Assembly: GCA_937951685.1 (NCBI GenBank)
Contig: CALFBG010000194.1
Coordinates: forward strand, 1-46,511
Length of the DNA stretch: 46,511 nucleotides
Direction of reading: 5' to 3'
Origin: an uncultured Saprospiraceae bacterium
Lineage (GTDB): Bacteria > Bacteroidota > Bacteroidia > Chitinophagales > Saprospiraceae
Part shown: positions 8,383 to 16,900 of the stretch, in pieces
How positions within the stretch are numbered: position 1 is the stretch's first letter
Layout of the letters: every line of letters begins with the position of its first letter
Notes under the pieces: model-generated
Seen by the model: the letters and a program-made list of their open reading frames with translations, nothing else
Told to the model about the DNA's origin: nothing
Database searches by the model: none
Position numbers and translations under genes: made by a program

Positions 8383-8976
8383 TTAAGCGATCGGATGGTA
8401 ATTAATCTGCCACACTGCTACCCTACGATACAGCCGTGCAACGAGATTCCCCAACAAAATGCCAATCAATGCGCCTACCAAAACATCCAGCGGATAATGT
8501 ACGCCGACGTAAACTTGCCCGAAAGCAATCGTAAACGCCCAAAACAAAATCGGGAGACGTATCCACCGAAAGCCCATGCCTAAAGTAAGCCAAAGAAAGC
8601 TCGCTACGGCAAAATGATTGGTAGCGTGCGAAGAAGTAAAACTGTAGCCGCCGCCGCAAGGCACCAACAAGTTAACACTCGCTTTCAACTCCGGATCATT
8701 ACACGGTCGCAAGCGCTCCACTGATTTTTTGATGACTTGACTACTCACCGTATCCGCGAGGGTTACCGTCAATAATAAGGCACCAACGAAGTACAAACCT
8801 TTCAGTTTGTAATTTAGTGTGACAAAACTAAAGATAAAAACGTAAAGTGGTGCCCAGAAATACTTATTTCTCCAGAATGGCATCAGGAGATCTAAGAAAG
8901 CGTTGTGCCCCTCTCCGTTGATCAAGGTAAAAAGTTGTTGATCAATCGCTAACAAACTTGCTAAAAATTCGGTCAT
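8383..8976 (-). CDS. PAP2-superfamily membrane phosphatase
   Basis: A 197-aa membrane protein of the PAP2 family of lipid or undecaprenyl-diphosphate phosphatases. The three-part active site is visible: KKSVERLRP (Lys84 to Arg90-Pro91), YSFTSSHATNHF (Ser116-His117, the PSGH-equivalent with Ser in place of Gly) and GQVYVGVHYPLDVLVG (His160 as nucleophile, Asp164). Five to six hydrophobic segments alternate with these motifs, placing the catalytic face at the periplasmic side. Its ATG overlaps the stop codon of the upstream methyltransferase (ATGA), which implies translational coupling. A role in recycling undecaprenyl diphosphate or in phospholipid turnover is plausible but inferred; substrate choice cannot be read from sequence. 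Confidence 0.92.
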   Translation of the reverse strand: MTEFLASLLAIDQQLFTLINGEGHNAFLDLLMPFWRNKYFWAPLYVFIFSFVTLNYKLKGLYFVGALLLTVTLADTVSSQVIKKSVERLRPCNDPELKASVNLLVPCGGGYSFTSSHATNHFAVASFLWLTLGMGFRWIRLPILFWAFTIAFGQVYVGVHYPLDVLVGALIGILLGNLVARLYRRVAVWQINYHPIA

Positions 8977-9704
8977 AACTTTTGTGCAATTAAGATCAAC
9001 CGTGGAGAATCCTCCGATTGGTAAGGCTCCAATTCATAGTTGCCAAACGTATGGAGATGTTTTAAACCCAATTGCTCAAAATACGCTAGAAAATCGGCTT
9101 CCTGAAAGCCCCGCACTTTCTCTTGAAATTGAAAATCTTGTCCCTTGTCGGTAAAAGAAATCGTTTTTACGATATAACCATCTTTAAATACTCGCTCGAT
9201 AAAAAACTGAATCCCATCAATGGTTTGCGTTTCTGTTGCCTTCAATCTAGCCAATGCAAAAGGAACACTCAAGAAATCAATTACGAAAATACCTTTTGGC
9301 TGTAAGCCTAGTGCAATATTTTTCAAGGTTTTGAAATGATCTCGATCTTTTTCAAAATAACCAAAACTGGTAAAAAAGTTAAAGATGTAATCAAAATAAT
9401 TGGTCCGAAAAGGAGCGCGAACATCATGCGTAAAAAATGACAACTGCGGCGTTTCAAATTGACGAGCATACTGAATACTCGCGGCTGACAAGTCTACGCC
9501 CGTCAAATCAAAGCCTTTTTCTGCCAAATAAATCGAATGTCGACCTTTCCCACAGGCTAAATCCAGCATTTTTGCTTTGGGTGCCGGCGACAAATGAGCG
9601 ATCAGCTTATCAATAAACCGTTGCGCTTCTTCGTGATCTCTATTTTTATATAAAATATGGTAATATGGCGTATCGAACCAACTTGCAAACCATTCTGATT
9701 TCAT
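8973..9704 (-). CDS. Class I SAM-dependent methyltransferase
   Basis: A 243-aa Rossmann-fold methyltransferase. Motif I is MLDLACGKGRHS (~residues 47-57), followed by the acidic end of strand 2 in FDLTGVDLS (~65-72), and post-motif YFDYIFNFFTSFGYF (~100-115). The remainder has the standard alternating beta/alpha layout and a C-terminal strand ending in RLILIAQKL. Nothing identifies the acceptor; small-molecule methyltransferases of the Methyltransf_25/11 type share this layout. It is the first gene of a three-gene minus-strand run and overlaps the PAP2 gene by four bases. The ATG at 9704 is preceded by a stretch with no Shine-Dalgarno site. Confidence 0.9.
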   Translation of the reverse strand: MKSEWFASWFDTPYYHILYKNRDHEEAQRFIDKLIAHLSPAPKAKMLDLACGKGRHSIYLAEKGFDLTGVDLSAASIQYARQFETPQLSFFTHDVRAPFRTNYFDYIFNFFTSFGYFEKDRDHFKTLKNIALGLQPKGIFVIDFLSVPFALARLKATETQTIDGIQFFIERVFKDGYIVKTISFTDKGQDFQFQEKVRGFQEADFLAYFEQLGLKHLHTFGNYELEPYQSEDSPRLILIAQKL

Positions 9705-10040
9705 AGGGGTGAAAATTTTATGTGCTACCTTTATATAGCAGCTAATTTGAATTTAAACTTGAACCAAACAAATATGCATTTTCAAGGCAATATAAACACA
9801 AAAAAACGCATTTAGTGCTCCTAAAAACGTATTTTGAGTTCGAAAACTAATGAAAAACGAAAGCATACAAAATCAAATTGTTAAATTCAAACGGTGAGCT
9901 AAACAAAAGGTTTATATCTTCGTAAAAGCAAAAGGTAGAAATTAATGCGTTAAATTTATACAATTCAGAAAATAAATTACCCGATACCATCATTATTTTT
10001 CTATTTTTACATTTTAAATTCCCCTTTAAAAATTTAACAC
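9705..10040. other. Intergenic region between divergent methyltransferase and glmM genes
   Basis: About 335 AT-rich bases that must carry the promoters of both divergent transcripts. I find no full TTTG/TAnnTTTG pair; the nearest element for glmM is TACATTTT around 10008-10015. No RNA gene or coding frame with protein-like composition is evident. Confidence 0.5.
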
Positions 10041-11480
10041 TTGGCACTAATAAAATCAATCTCAGGAATCCGTGGAACGATAGGAGGTACAGCTGGTACT
10101 AATTTAACACCACAAGATATTGTTGAATGCACAGCAGCTTTTGGATATTGGGTCATTCAGAAAACAAATAATCCCAAAATCGTCATCGGAAGAGATGCCC
10201 GAATCTCGGGCGAAATCGTTAGTAATCTCGTAGTGAGTACCTTACGCTCCCTAGGAATTAATATCGTTGATTTAGGGCTATCCACTACTCCTACCGTTGA
10301 GATCGCCGTTACCGCCGAAAAAGCTGGGGCAGGTATCATCCTTACCGCAAGTCATAATCCTAAACAGTGGAATGCCTTGAAATTACTCAACGATAAAGGT
10401 GAGTTCATTTCTGCGAGCGATGGCCAAGAAGTACTTGAATTGATCAAAACCGGCAGTATTACTTATGCTTCCGTTGATAAATTGGGAACTTATCGCAAAG
10501 ATGATAGCTATATTCAAAAGCACCTTGACTTGATCTTCGACTTAGATCTCGTTAACGTGGAGGCGGTAAAGGAAAAAGGATTTAAAGTTGTTGTGGATTG
10601 TATCAATTCTACCGGTGCCATTTCGGTTGCGCCTTTACTCGAGCAAATGGGTTGTGAAGTATTTTTACTCAATGACGACCTTTCTGGACAGTTTGCGCAT
10701 AATCCTGAGCCATTACCCGAGAATTTACGCTCGCTTGCTGACGCTGTGCATTTTCACCGTGCGGATTTAGGTATTTCGGTTGATCCCGATGTAGATCGTT
10801 TAGCATTGGTCTGTGAAGATGGCGAAATGTTTGGCGAAGAATACACTTTGGTTTCTGTGGCTGATTATATTTTACAATCAACGCCCGGTAACACCGTATC
10901 CAATTTGTCGTCGACGCGCGCACTAAAAGATGTCAGCCTCAAACATAATATCGAATATTTTGCCTCCGCCGTAGGAGAAGTTAACGTGGTCACTAAGATG
11001 AAAGAGGTGAATGCCGTTATCGGAGGAGAAGGAAATGGCGGCATTATTTATCCCGCTTTACATTATGGTCGAGACGCTTTGGTTGGAATTGCTCTGATTC
11101 TTTCTCAATTAGCGGCTTTCAATAAATCTATCTCTTTCTTGCGCAAGCAATATCCTTCTTATAGTATTTCTAAAAATAAAATTCAACTTACCCCCGAAAT
11201 TGACTTGGATTATTTGTTCGATAAATTACAGGACAAGTATAAAAACGAGAAAATTAATACCATCGACGGTCTTAAAATTGAATTTGAATCTGACTGGATT
11301 CACTTGAGAAAGTCCAATACGGAACCAATCATTAGAATCTATTCTGAAAGTTCTTCGGAAGTGATTGCCAATAATTTGGCACAAAAAATTAGATCCGATA
11401 TCAACGAATTACTAAAAGATTTCAATAAACAAAACTCCAAAATGTCGGAAACGCCACCGATGGCAATCAAAAAATTGTAA
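10041..11480 (+). CDS. glmM: Phosphoglucosamine mutase (phosphohexomutase family)
   Basis: A 479-aa alpha-D-phosphohexomutase. In Bacteroidota this form is assigned to interconversion of glucosamine-6-P and glucosamine-1-P, the step leading to UDP-GlcNAc for peptidoglycan and LPS. The four family signatures are present: catalytic phosphoserine ILTASHNPKQWN (Ser104), Mg-binding DPDVDRLAL (~residues 249-257), the sugar-binding loop GGEGNGGIIYP (~330-340) and the phosphate-binding loop RKSNTEPIIRIYSES (~431-445). The start codon is TTG at 10041. It is supported by the conserved N-terminal MALIKSISGIRGTIGG, which begins exactly there, and no ATG lies near it. The last ~20 residues are a poorly structured tail. 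Phosphomannomutase activity cannot be excluded. Confidence 0.93.
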   Translation: MALIKSISGIRGTIGGTAGTNLTPQDIVECTAAFGYWVIQKTNNPKIVIGRDARISGEIVSNLVVSTLRSLGINIVDLGLSTTPTVEIAVTAEKAGAGIILTASHNPKQWNALKLLNDKGEFISASDGQEVLELIKTGSITYASVDKLGTYRKDDSYIQKHLDLIFDLDLVNVEAVKEKGFKVVVDCINSTGAISVAPLLEQMGCEVFLLNDDLSGQFAHNPEPLPENLRSLADAVHFHRADLGISVDPDVDRLALVCEDGEMFGEEYTLVSVADYILQSTPGNTVSNLSSTRALKDVSLKHNIEYFASAVGEVNVVTKMKEVNAVIGGEGNGGIIYPALHYGRDALVGIALILSQLAAFNKSISFLRKQYPSYSISKNKIQLTPEIDLDYLFDKLQDKYKNEKINTIDGLKIEFESDWIHLRKSNTEPIIRIYSESSSEVIANNLAQKIRSDINELLKDFNKQNSKMSETPPMAIKKL

Positions 11481-11915
11481 ATAACCTTACAGTTTTTTTC
11501 TGGTCTATTCTCACGTAAAATTCTATTAGTTTGCGTAATTTTATCGTATCATTCAGTGTAAATGATGGTAATCACCACGATAAAGCTAGTCTGTGGACTT
11601 CGCTTTTGTGTGTAAACTGTGATTTGCAGTGTTTTACGTATTAATTTTATTTTGAGCAAATAGCCATAAAATTTAAAATCCTATTTGAAAGACTGCTAAT
11701 CTGAAGCCTATTAAGTTTGATTTGTACAGGAATTCGTAGCAAAACTACGTACTATTGAAAAAATAATTCCTTACACAAGTCATTTTTTTCGTAGGAATGC
11801 TCAATGCTGATTTAGCGTTGAAGTATAGCAATCGTTTAAGAAGTTGTTTTAAAATAGACTTTAGACCAAATCATTTTAGCACAAAGTCTAATCGTCAAGC
11901 ATAAACCAAATTATT
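11481..11915. other. Intergenic region with a predicted three-way-junction structure
   Basis: About 435 bases between glmM and the cysteine desulfurase gene. A compact structured element occupies 11540-11584 (listed separately). A second imperfect hairpin (GTAAACTG/CAGTGTTTTAC) lies near 11610-11640. No coding frame is convincing and no full promoter consensus was found ahead of 11916. Confidence 0.5.
11540..11584 (+). other. Predicted three-way-junction secondary structure
   Basis: An outer 8-bp stem, TTTATCGT (11540-11547) with ACGATAAA (11577-11584), encloses two adjacent hairpins without unpaired junction bases. These are ATCAT/ATGAT with a 9-base loop (11548-11566) and GGT/ACC with a 4-base loop (11567-11576). 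It lies 60 bases after the glmM stop. It does not match tRNA or any riboswitch core that I know. It may be a 3'-UTR structure, a small RNA fragment or a chance fold. Confidence 0.35.
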
Positions 11916-13076
11916 ATGAGAATCTATCTAGATAATGCCGCCACTACTGCCCTCGCCCCCGAAGTCATTGAAGTCATGACTCAGGTAATGCAAGAAAACT
12001 ATGGCAACCCGTCCTCCATCTATACGGAAGGTAGAAAATCCCGTGCGTTGATTGAAGAAGCGCGAAAAGTTGTAGCACGACAAATTGGGGCATCCATCGG
12101 AGAAGTATTTTTTACTTCGGGCGGTACGGAATCCAATAACATGGCCATCAAATGTGCGGTGCGAGATTTAGGAGTAGAGCGAATTATTAGTACCAAAATT
12201 GAACATCACTGCGTTTTACATACCTTAGAGTCTTTAGCAAGCTGTGGCTCAATTGCACTGGATTTTGTCAAACTCAAGGCTGATACAAGTGTCGACCTAG
12301 AAGATTTGAACCAACTCTTAGCCAATAGTGACCAGAAAACAATGGTCTGCTTGATGCACTCCAATAACGAATTGGGAACCATGATCGACTTGGATGAAGT
12401 TTCTGCCGTTTGTCAACGACACAACGCACTTTTCCACTCCGATACGGTACAGACGATGGGATTTTTTCCCATTGATGTTTCTAAAACGAAAATCAACTTC
12501 ATCACCGGATCTGCACACAAATTTCACGGCCCTAAAGGTGTTGGATTTATTTATATCAACAACGATAATCTCATCAAGCCCTACATCGAAGGAGGTTCAC
12601 AGGAACGAAATATGCGGGCGGGAACGGAGAATATTTATGGAATTGTTGGTCTTGCCAAAGCTTTAGAATTAGCCTACGAAAATCAAGAAACGCATCGTGC
12701 ACACGTCACGGAGTTGAGAAATTATTTAAAAACGGAACTGGAAGCGCAATTCGAAGATATTCAATTCAACGGTGCCGTTGATGGTAGACATCATTACAAG
12801 GTGCTTAGCGTATCTTTTCCGCAACAACCAAAGTCAGATTTGATGTTGCTTAATCTTGATATTTTAGGCATTAGTGCTTCTGGCGGAAGTGCTTGTAGTT
12901 CCGGTTCCGAAACGGGATCACACGTAATTAACATTGTAACAAAGCCAGCAGATGCCCTCCGAAAAACGGTGCGTTTCTCCCTTTCTCATCTTAATACGAA
13001 AGCAGAAATTGATTTCTTGTTGGAAAAATTGAAAACCATCACGCCCGTTAAAGAAAAAGCTTCTGTAACGAGCTAA
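11916..13076 (+). CDS. Cysteine desulfurase, NifS/IscS type
   Basis: A 386-aa PLP-dependent class V aminotransferase that removes sulfur from cysteine as an enzyme persulfide for Fe-S clusters, tRNA thiolation or other sulfur acceptors. Visible landmarks are the N-terminal MRIYLDNAATT, FTSGGTESNN, IEHHCVLHTLE with the PLP-stacking His, the PLP lysine in SAHKFHGPKG (Lys202), RAGTENIYGIVGLAKAL, and the catalytic loop SASGGSACSSGSE (Cys327). Length and loop form fit group I enzymes. No iscU, suf or tRNA-thiolation gene lies beside it, so which pathway it feeds is open; NifS, IscS and IscS-like paralogs cannot be separated by eye. The coding sequence is followed by a good terminator about 60 bases downstream. 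Confidence 0.95.
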   Translation: MRIYLDNAATTALAPEVIEVMTQVMQENYGNPSSIYTEGRKSRALIEEARKVVARQIGASIGEVFFTSGGTESNNMAIKCAVRDLGVERIISTKIEHHCVLHTLESLASCGSIALDFVKLKADTSVDLEDLNQLLANSDQKTMVCLMHSNNELGTMIDLDEVSAVCQRHNALFHSDTVQTMGFFPIDVSKTKINFITGSAHKFHGPKGVGFIYINNDNLIKPYIEGGSQERNMRAGTENIYGIVGLAKALELAYENQETHRAHVTELRNYLKTELEAQFEDIQFNGAVDGRHHYKVLSVSFPQQPKSDLMLLNLDILGISASGGSACSSGSETGSHVINIVTKPADALRKTVRFSLSHLNTKAEIDFLLEKLKTITPVKEKASVTS

Positions 13077-13134
13077 AGGAAGGAAGCCATTGATCTATGT
13101 TTGATCAACGATCTCCAAACTATAGTGTAGCTAC

Positions 13135-13172
13135 AAAAAAATACCTTCCACGCTAAGTGTGAAGGTATTTTT
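13135..13172 (+). terminator. Rho-independent terminator after the cysteine desulfurase gene
   Basis: An 8-bp stem (ATACCTTC at 13141-13148, GAAGGTAT at 13161-13168) is extended by A-U pairs. It has an A-tract on the left (13135-13140) and T residues through 13172 on the right. Confidence 0.85.
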
Positions 13173-13247
13173 AATTTATTAGTTCGTGTGTTTACTTATT
13201 TTACATCTTCTCGCGGAGTAGATATTGAATATACTGGTTGGAGACCC

Positions 13248-13273
13248 AAGCGTAGTCCTTAAACCCTACGCTT
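13248..13273 (+). repeat. 8-bp inverted repeat in the dapB leader
   Basis: AAGCGTAG (13248-13255) and CTACGCTT (13266-13273) form a perfect 8-bp stem with a 10-base loop about 110 bases ahead of the dapB ATG. It lies in the upstream extension of the frame, which shows no protein conservation, so it is more likely a leader structure than coding sequence. No T-tract follows. Confidence 0.5.
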
Positions 13274-13383
13274 CGAAGCTATTGCTAACAAATATGTTAG
13301 TATATAACTTCTTAAATAAGTTTGTTGCTCTTGAGACGAGAAACTTAGAATTAGTCACTTTTATTGAGCATAAAGTCATCATC

Positions 13384-14094
13384 ATGAAAATTGCAATCCT
13401 TGGATACGGAAAAATGGGTAAAGTGATTGAAGGGCTCGCCTTAGCCGCGGGGCACGAAATTGTTTTAAAAGTAAATACGGCGGATCAATGGGAAACGGCA
13501 CAATTGGCCGTAGCGGACGTGGCGATTGAATTCAGCCGACCGGAAGCTGTCTTCCAAAATCTACTGCGCTGCTTCGAAGCAGGAGTTCCAGTTGTTTCCG
13601 GCACGACGGGCTGGTTGGATCAATTCGACGAAGCGAAACGACAATGCCAAGAAAAAAAAGCCGGTTTTTTCTACGCCTCTAATTTTAGTATTGGCGTCAA
13701 TTTATTTTTTGCAGTCAATCGCTACCTTGCACAGCTAATGAATCCTCAAACGCAGTACAATCCGAGTATGACAGAAATTCATCACACGCAAAAATTAGAT
13801 GCCCCGAGCGGCACGGCAATTACGCTCGCTCAAGGCATACTGGCCAACTTAGATCGTAAAACCAACTGGATCAATCAAGCCACCGATCAAAATGATACTT
13901 TAGGCATTGTTTCCGAAAGAATTGATCAAGTGCCCGGTACACACCATATTATCTATCAATCTCCAGAAGATCGGCTGGAATTAAAGCATACGGCGCACAC
14001 TCGCGAAGGATTTGCCAAAGGTGCACTCCTGGCAGCCGAGTGGATGATTGATAAGCAAGGATATTACGACATGAAGGATTTGCTCGGTTTGTAA
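13384..14094 (+). CDS. dapB: 4-hydroxy-tetrahydrodipicolinate reductase
   Basis: A 236-aa enzyme that reduces 4-hydroxy-tetrahydrodipicolinate with NAD(P)H in the lysine and diaminopimelate pathway, supplying the peptidoglycan cross-linking residue. The nucleotide-binding GYGKMG sits at residues 7-12, VVSGTTGW at ~70-77, and the family signature EIHHTQKLDAPSGTA at 131-145, with catalytic His133/His134 and Lys137. The C-terminus carries ELKHTAHTREGFAKGALLAAEWM, typical of DapB. The frame is open 53 codons further upstream, but that part has no similarity to the family, and MKIAILGYGKMG is the standard beginning, so the ATG at 13384 is chosen. At about 236 residues it is slightly shorter than the E. 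coli enzyme, as usual in Bacteroidota. It faces the unknown 510-aa gene with a gap of 42 bases. Confidence 0.96.
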   Translation: MKIAILGYGKMGKVIEGLALAAGHEIVLKVNTADQWETAQLAVADVAIEFSRPEAVFQNLLRCFEAGVPVVSGTTGWLDQFDEAKRQCQEKKAGFFYASNFSIGVNLFFAVNRYLAQLMNPQTQYNPSMTEIHHTQKLDAPSGTAITLAQGILANLDRKTNWINQATDQNDTLGIVSERIDQVPGTHHIIYQSPEDRLELKHTAHTREGFAKGALLAAEWMIDKQGYYDMKDLLGL

Positions 14095-14136
14095 GCAACC
14101 CGTTTTGCGGTAATTTTTTGCTTGTCTGTTAATGAA

Positions 14137-15669
14137 TTAGCGAGAGCGATGAAATTTATTATCGAGCGAATCGAGTACCAGTTCCCATAGCGTTTCGTAA
14201 GGCACGATCTCTACTTCGTTGGATTGTTTGGCGACTTCAATCGGAACGGATTCTAATTTTCGACGCAACTGCTTCGTTTTGCGCATCACGGCTTCTTTGT
14301 GAAAGTCCGACTTAGGAATGATTAGTAACATTTTGATAAAACAATTACTTCTAAATGTATCATCTTTTCTCAGGTAACGATAGCAATACGCTTGTAAAGC
14401 CTCTACCCGATCGAGTACTTCTCCATACTTCTTTTGAGAAAGCAAAAAGAGCACTTGAATGATAAGAATGGTAATATTCAGTCCCCGTTTATCTTTAGAA
14501 AATTCCGGGAGATCGTTCATAAACTTAGAAATTCTAAACTTCCCTTTCAGTTCCATATCCGGCGAAAGCTCAGGGTCAATTTTACCCAATTCAATAAAAT
14601 AATGAACGTAAGCTTCGTAGATTTTCCAGTTTTCGCGGAGATTTTGGTGTAAGTTTTTAAATTTTTTGTGATTGCTCGCCCTGCAAAAAATCTGATACCC
14701 TTTTTGAAAATCTCCTCTGTAAAAGCAAAGAATCAGATAGTAGCTCATTGTGGAAAACCAATTTCTATTTCCTTCTGGTACCAAGCCTAAGCATCTTTTC
14801 GCGGCCTCCTCCCCTTTCTCGTATTGCTTTAATTGAATGTAACAAGATAGCTCGATGAAGAGAAAAGTAAAACTAGCGACTTCAGGAAAATTCTTTTTCT
14901 TATCAAAAAAGTCTACAGCTTCTCGACAGACCTCTAATGTTCGTTCATAATCGTTGACAATTTGATATCGCAGCACAAAAACTCTAAAAGCCTGCAAGTA
15001 CAAATTATAAGAGTAAAATTGCTTCGTATACTTTCTGAGTTCTTCGGAATAACTAATGGCAAGGCTTTCCAATTCTAGTTTAGTAGCCCGAGAATTCATG
15101 AAGTGCATCGCCATTTCCTGAAAATATTCCTCCGCTTTCATCTCTGCATTTAGAATCTTGGTGTATTTATTTAGAAGATTATTGTAGTCATCATATTTCT
15201 TCCTATTCAGATCCGTAAGACTATAATGCATCCGCAATTGCTTCAGCAACACTACTGCAATATCAACGAAGTCAAAATGCAGTGCTTGTTTCAAGGTTTT
15301 CTCTGCTAAGGATATCGCATTTCGACGAGCAGATTGGGCTAACAAGATTTTGATCGCAGCAAAATTCTTGTAACACATGAAATAAGCTTTTTTAAAAGCA
15401 TTAAAGGAAGGTTGATTGGTATCAATAAAGAAAATGGTATTTAGGAGCCTAGTTTGTAACCGATACTTCAGCTTTTTGTAGTTAATATTACTGGCATTAG
15501 AATCATAAAATAAGGCTGCCGCTTCGTCGTCCGTGGTCACCTCGCCATTATGTAAACTTTCATAAAATTGATTTAGCTTGTCATTTCTACCATTTTGCTT
15601 TCCCACTAAAGAAATATTCTTCACTTTATGCAGGCTAATGAGGTTCACTAATTCTTGTAAATTTTCCAT
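14137..15669 (-). CDS. Helical repeat-rich protein of unknown function
   Basis: A 510-aa soluble protein without signal peptide or membrane segment. It is almost wholly helical, with paired helices of TPR-like spacing across residues ~80-430 (for example ALHFDFVDIAVVLLKQLRMH and SFTFLFIELSCYIQLKQYEK). It is rich in Tyr, Phe, Lys and Arg. I recognise no enzyme motif. The frame also begins ten codons earlier with a GTG (15699), but the ATG at 15669 followed by MENLQELVNLISLHKVKN is the more likely start. The first ~80 residues (ISLHKVKNISLVGKQNGRN, DEAAALFYDSNASN, LKYRLQTRLLNTIFF) form a separate N-terminal part that might bind a partner. It stands alone between dapB and an AT-rich intergenic stretch. 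A scaffold or regulator role is conceivable but not shown. Confidence 0.8.
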   Translation of the reverse strand: MENLQELVNLISLHKVKNISLVGKQNGRNDKLNQFYESLHNGEVTTDDEAAALFYDSNASNINYKKLKYRLQTRLLNTIFFIDTNQPSFNAFKKAYFMCYKNFAAIKILLAQSARRNAISLAEKTLKQALHFDFVDIAVVLLKQLRMHYSLTDLNRKKYDDYNNLLNKYTKILNAEMKAEEYFQEMAMHFMNSRATKLELESLAISYSEELRKYTKQFYSYNLYLQAFRVFVLRYQIVNDYERTLEVCREAVDFFDKKKNFPEVASFTFLFIELSCYIQLKQYEKGEEAAKRCLGLVPEGNRNWFSTMSYYLILCFYRGDFQKGYQIFCRASNHKKFKNLHQNLRENWKIYEAYVHYFIELGKIDPELSPDMELKGKFRISKFMNDLPEFSKDKRGLNITILIIQVLFLLSQKKYGEVLDRVEALQAYCYRYLRKDDTFRSNCFIKMLLIIPKSDFHKEAVMRKTKQLRRKLESVPIEVAKQSNEVEIVPYETLWELVLDSLDNKFHRSR

Positions 15670-15974
15670 AATTGCGTAAATTTTGTGCCTGATTTTCACA
15701 CACGATATGCGTTTATATCATTATATTTATTAAAAAAACATAAAATTTGTATGTTATTTTGCAAAGTGAAACATCAAAAACAGGATAAAAATGTATCAAA
15801 TCAAAGCAATTCAACAACACACAAACACCTGATTAACAAATACTTACACAAAAAAATACTTCAATAACACCAAATAATGACCATTCCAATATACAAAAAT
15901 TAGTTAATGCTAGGTTCTATTTTCTACCGTAAATTTATATTATTAGAATTATAAAAATGAAAAAAGAAGAGATA

Positions 15975-16088
15975 TGATTGCAATAATTATTTCCTTGTTT
16001 ATGAGCCTCGGCATAATTAGCTCCCCTGGTGAAATTAATGATCAGGTAATTCTTCAAAATCAAGAAGTACTAATAGAAAACAATATAG
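15975..16088 (+). CDS. Possible small hydrophobic peptide
   Basis: A 37-codon frame starting MIAIIISLFMSLGIISSPGE and ending at TAG 16086-16088. The first 16 residues are hydrophobic and the rest is acidic and Gln/Ile-rich, which could be a tiny exported or membrane peptide. A six-codon frame (MKKEEI) ends in a TGA that overlaps its ATG. A terminator-like hairpin follows at 16150-16185, and a purine-rich AAGAAGAGAT lies just before the ATG. The support is only this arrangement; there is no recognised homology, and it could be a chance frame. Confidence 0.3.
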
Positions 16089-16149
16089 TGATCACTGACA
16101 CTGAAGCACTTTAAAGAATATACGTTAGTTAAATAACACGCTCGTTTTT

Positions 16150-16185
16150 GGGTACTGGGAGCGCTTGCTCCTAGTTTCCCTTTTT
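16150..16185 (+). terminator. Terminator-like hairpin on the plus strand
   Basis: A 9-bp stem with one G-U pair (ACTGGGAGC at 16154-16162, GCTCCTAGT at 16167-16175) and loop GCTT is bracketed by a GGG/CCC pair and followed by five T. It would end a plus-strand transcript, but the only candidate gene upstream is the 37-codon ORF. Confidence 0.45.
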
Positions 16186-16369
16186 AAAAGAGACATTACA
16201 CCCGTTTTATTATTTAACTTAACAAAGAAATAACTAGAGGGCGGTTTTACCAAACTTTGGTTATACAGAGCGGAAACATTTTTGAATAGCAGCAATATTT
16301 TATTGTTGCTATTCCTTTTTTTAGGCGATTCGTTTTAAATTTCTACATTCATTTGCCACTGATTTAAGC

Positions 16370-16900
16370 TTACAATGTTCTTTCCAGTTTTTCCGCATCT
16401 TCATCCTCCCCTCCTACGCCTAAGGTCAACAACTGAATGCCCAATAAAGAAATAAGACAATACGCTAAGAAATAATAGAATCCAACTTGTAAGCTCGCTT
16501 CAATGTGTTCGTCCGTACGACTCGCCAAGAAAGCTAAGAGTACACCAACAATAAAAACATCTGCCATCGACCATTTGCCAATCATCCCAACAAACCCGTA
16601 TACGCTCTTCCGATAAGGTAATTTTTTAAAAAATAGAACCAGCAATAAAAGCATTGCTTTCAACATCGGCACCAATACACTAAATAACAAAATCAAACTT
16701 GCGACTAAGCGATTATCCTGCTCGTATAAGCTTCGAATCGTTCCCATAATGCTCTGCGTCGTTTCCTGCAATTCAATCCGACCTAACAAGGGTACTTTCG
16801 CACCAACTTTAATCGTCAACATATCCGCCGTAAGACCAGGATACAGACAAACTAAAGAAGCAATAATCAACACGAACGCCAACATATTTCTTAGAGTCAT
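16370..16900 (-). CDS. PqiA-like (paraquat-inducible protein A) membrane protein
   Basis: A 176-aa inner-membrane protein with four hydrophobic segments (~6-25, 65-90, 110-130, 138-162). The family hallmark is GKWSMADVFIVGVLLAFLA (~108-126), matching the G-x-W-S-M-x-D-V-F pattern of PqiA-domain proteins, together with the amphipathic LFSVLVPMLKAMLLLLVLFF before it. PqiA proteins work with MCE-domain partners in lipid transport between membranes in Proteobacteria; no MCE gene is visible here, so that link is by family only. It is a single-domain version, whereas E. coli PqiA has two such domains. The C-terminal tail is acidic (GGEDEDAEKLERTL). Confidence 0.85.
   Translation of the reverse strand: MTLRNMLAFVLIIASLVCLYPGLTADMLTIKVGAKVPLLGRIELQETTQSIMGTIRSLYEQDNRLVASLILLFSVLVPMLKAMLLLLVLFFKKLPYRKSVYGFVGMIGKWSMADVFIVGVLLAFLASRTDEHIEASLQVGFYYFLAYCLISLLGIQLLTLGVGGEDEDAEKLERTL

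Larger units (their letters stand above)
15670..16369. other. Intergenic region with one possible tiny ORF and a hairpin
   Basis: About 700 AT-rich bases between two minus-strand genes. It contains the possible 37-codon ORF at 15975-16088 and the terminator-like hairpin at 16150-16185, both on the plus strand, suggesting a short plus-strand transcript. Nothing else recognisable is present. Confidence 0.5.

Noticed and set aside
11540..11584. tRNA-like or hammerhead-like RNA
   Set aside because: There is no acceptor CCA, anticodon arm of proper length, or CUGAUGA/GAAA core.
13225..13383. 53-codon N-terminal extension of dapB
   Set aside because: It has no similarity to DapB, contains a leader inverted repeat, and the enzyme normally begins at MKIAILGYGKMG.
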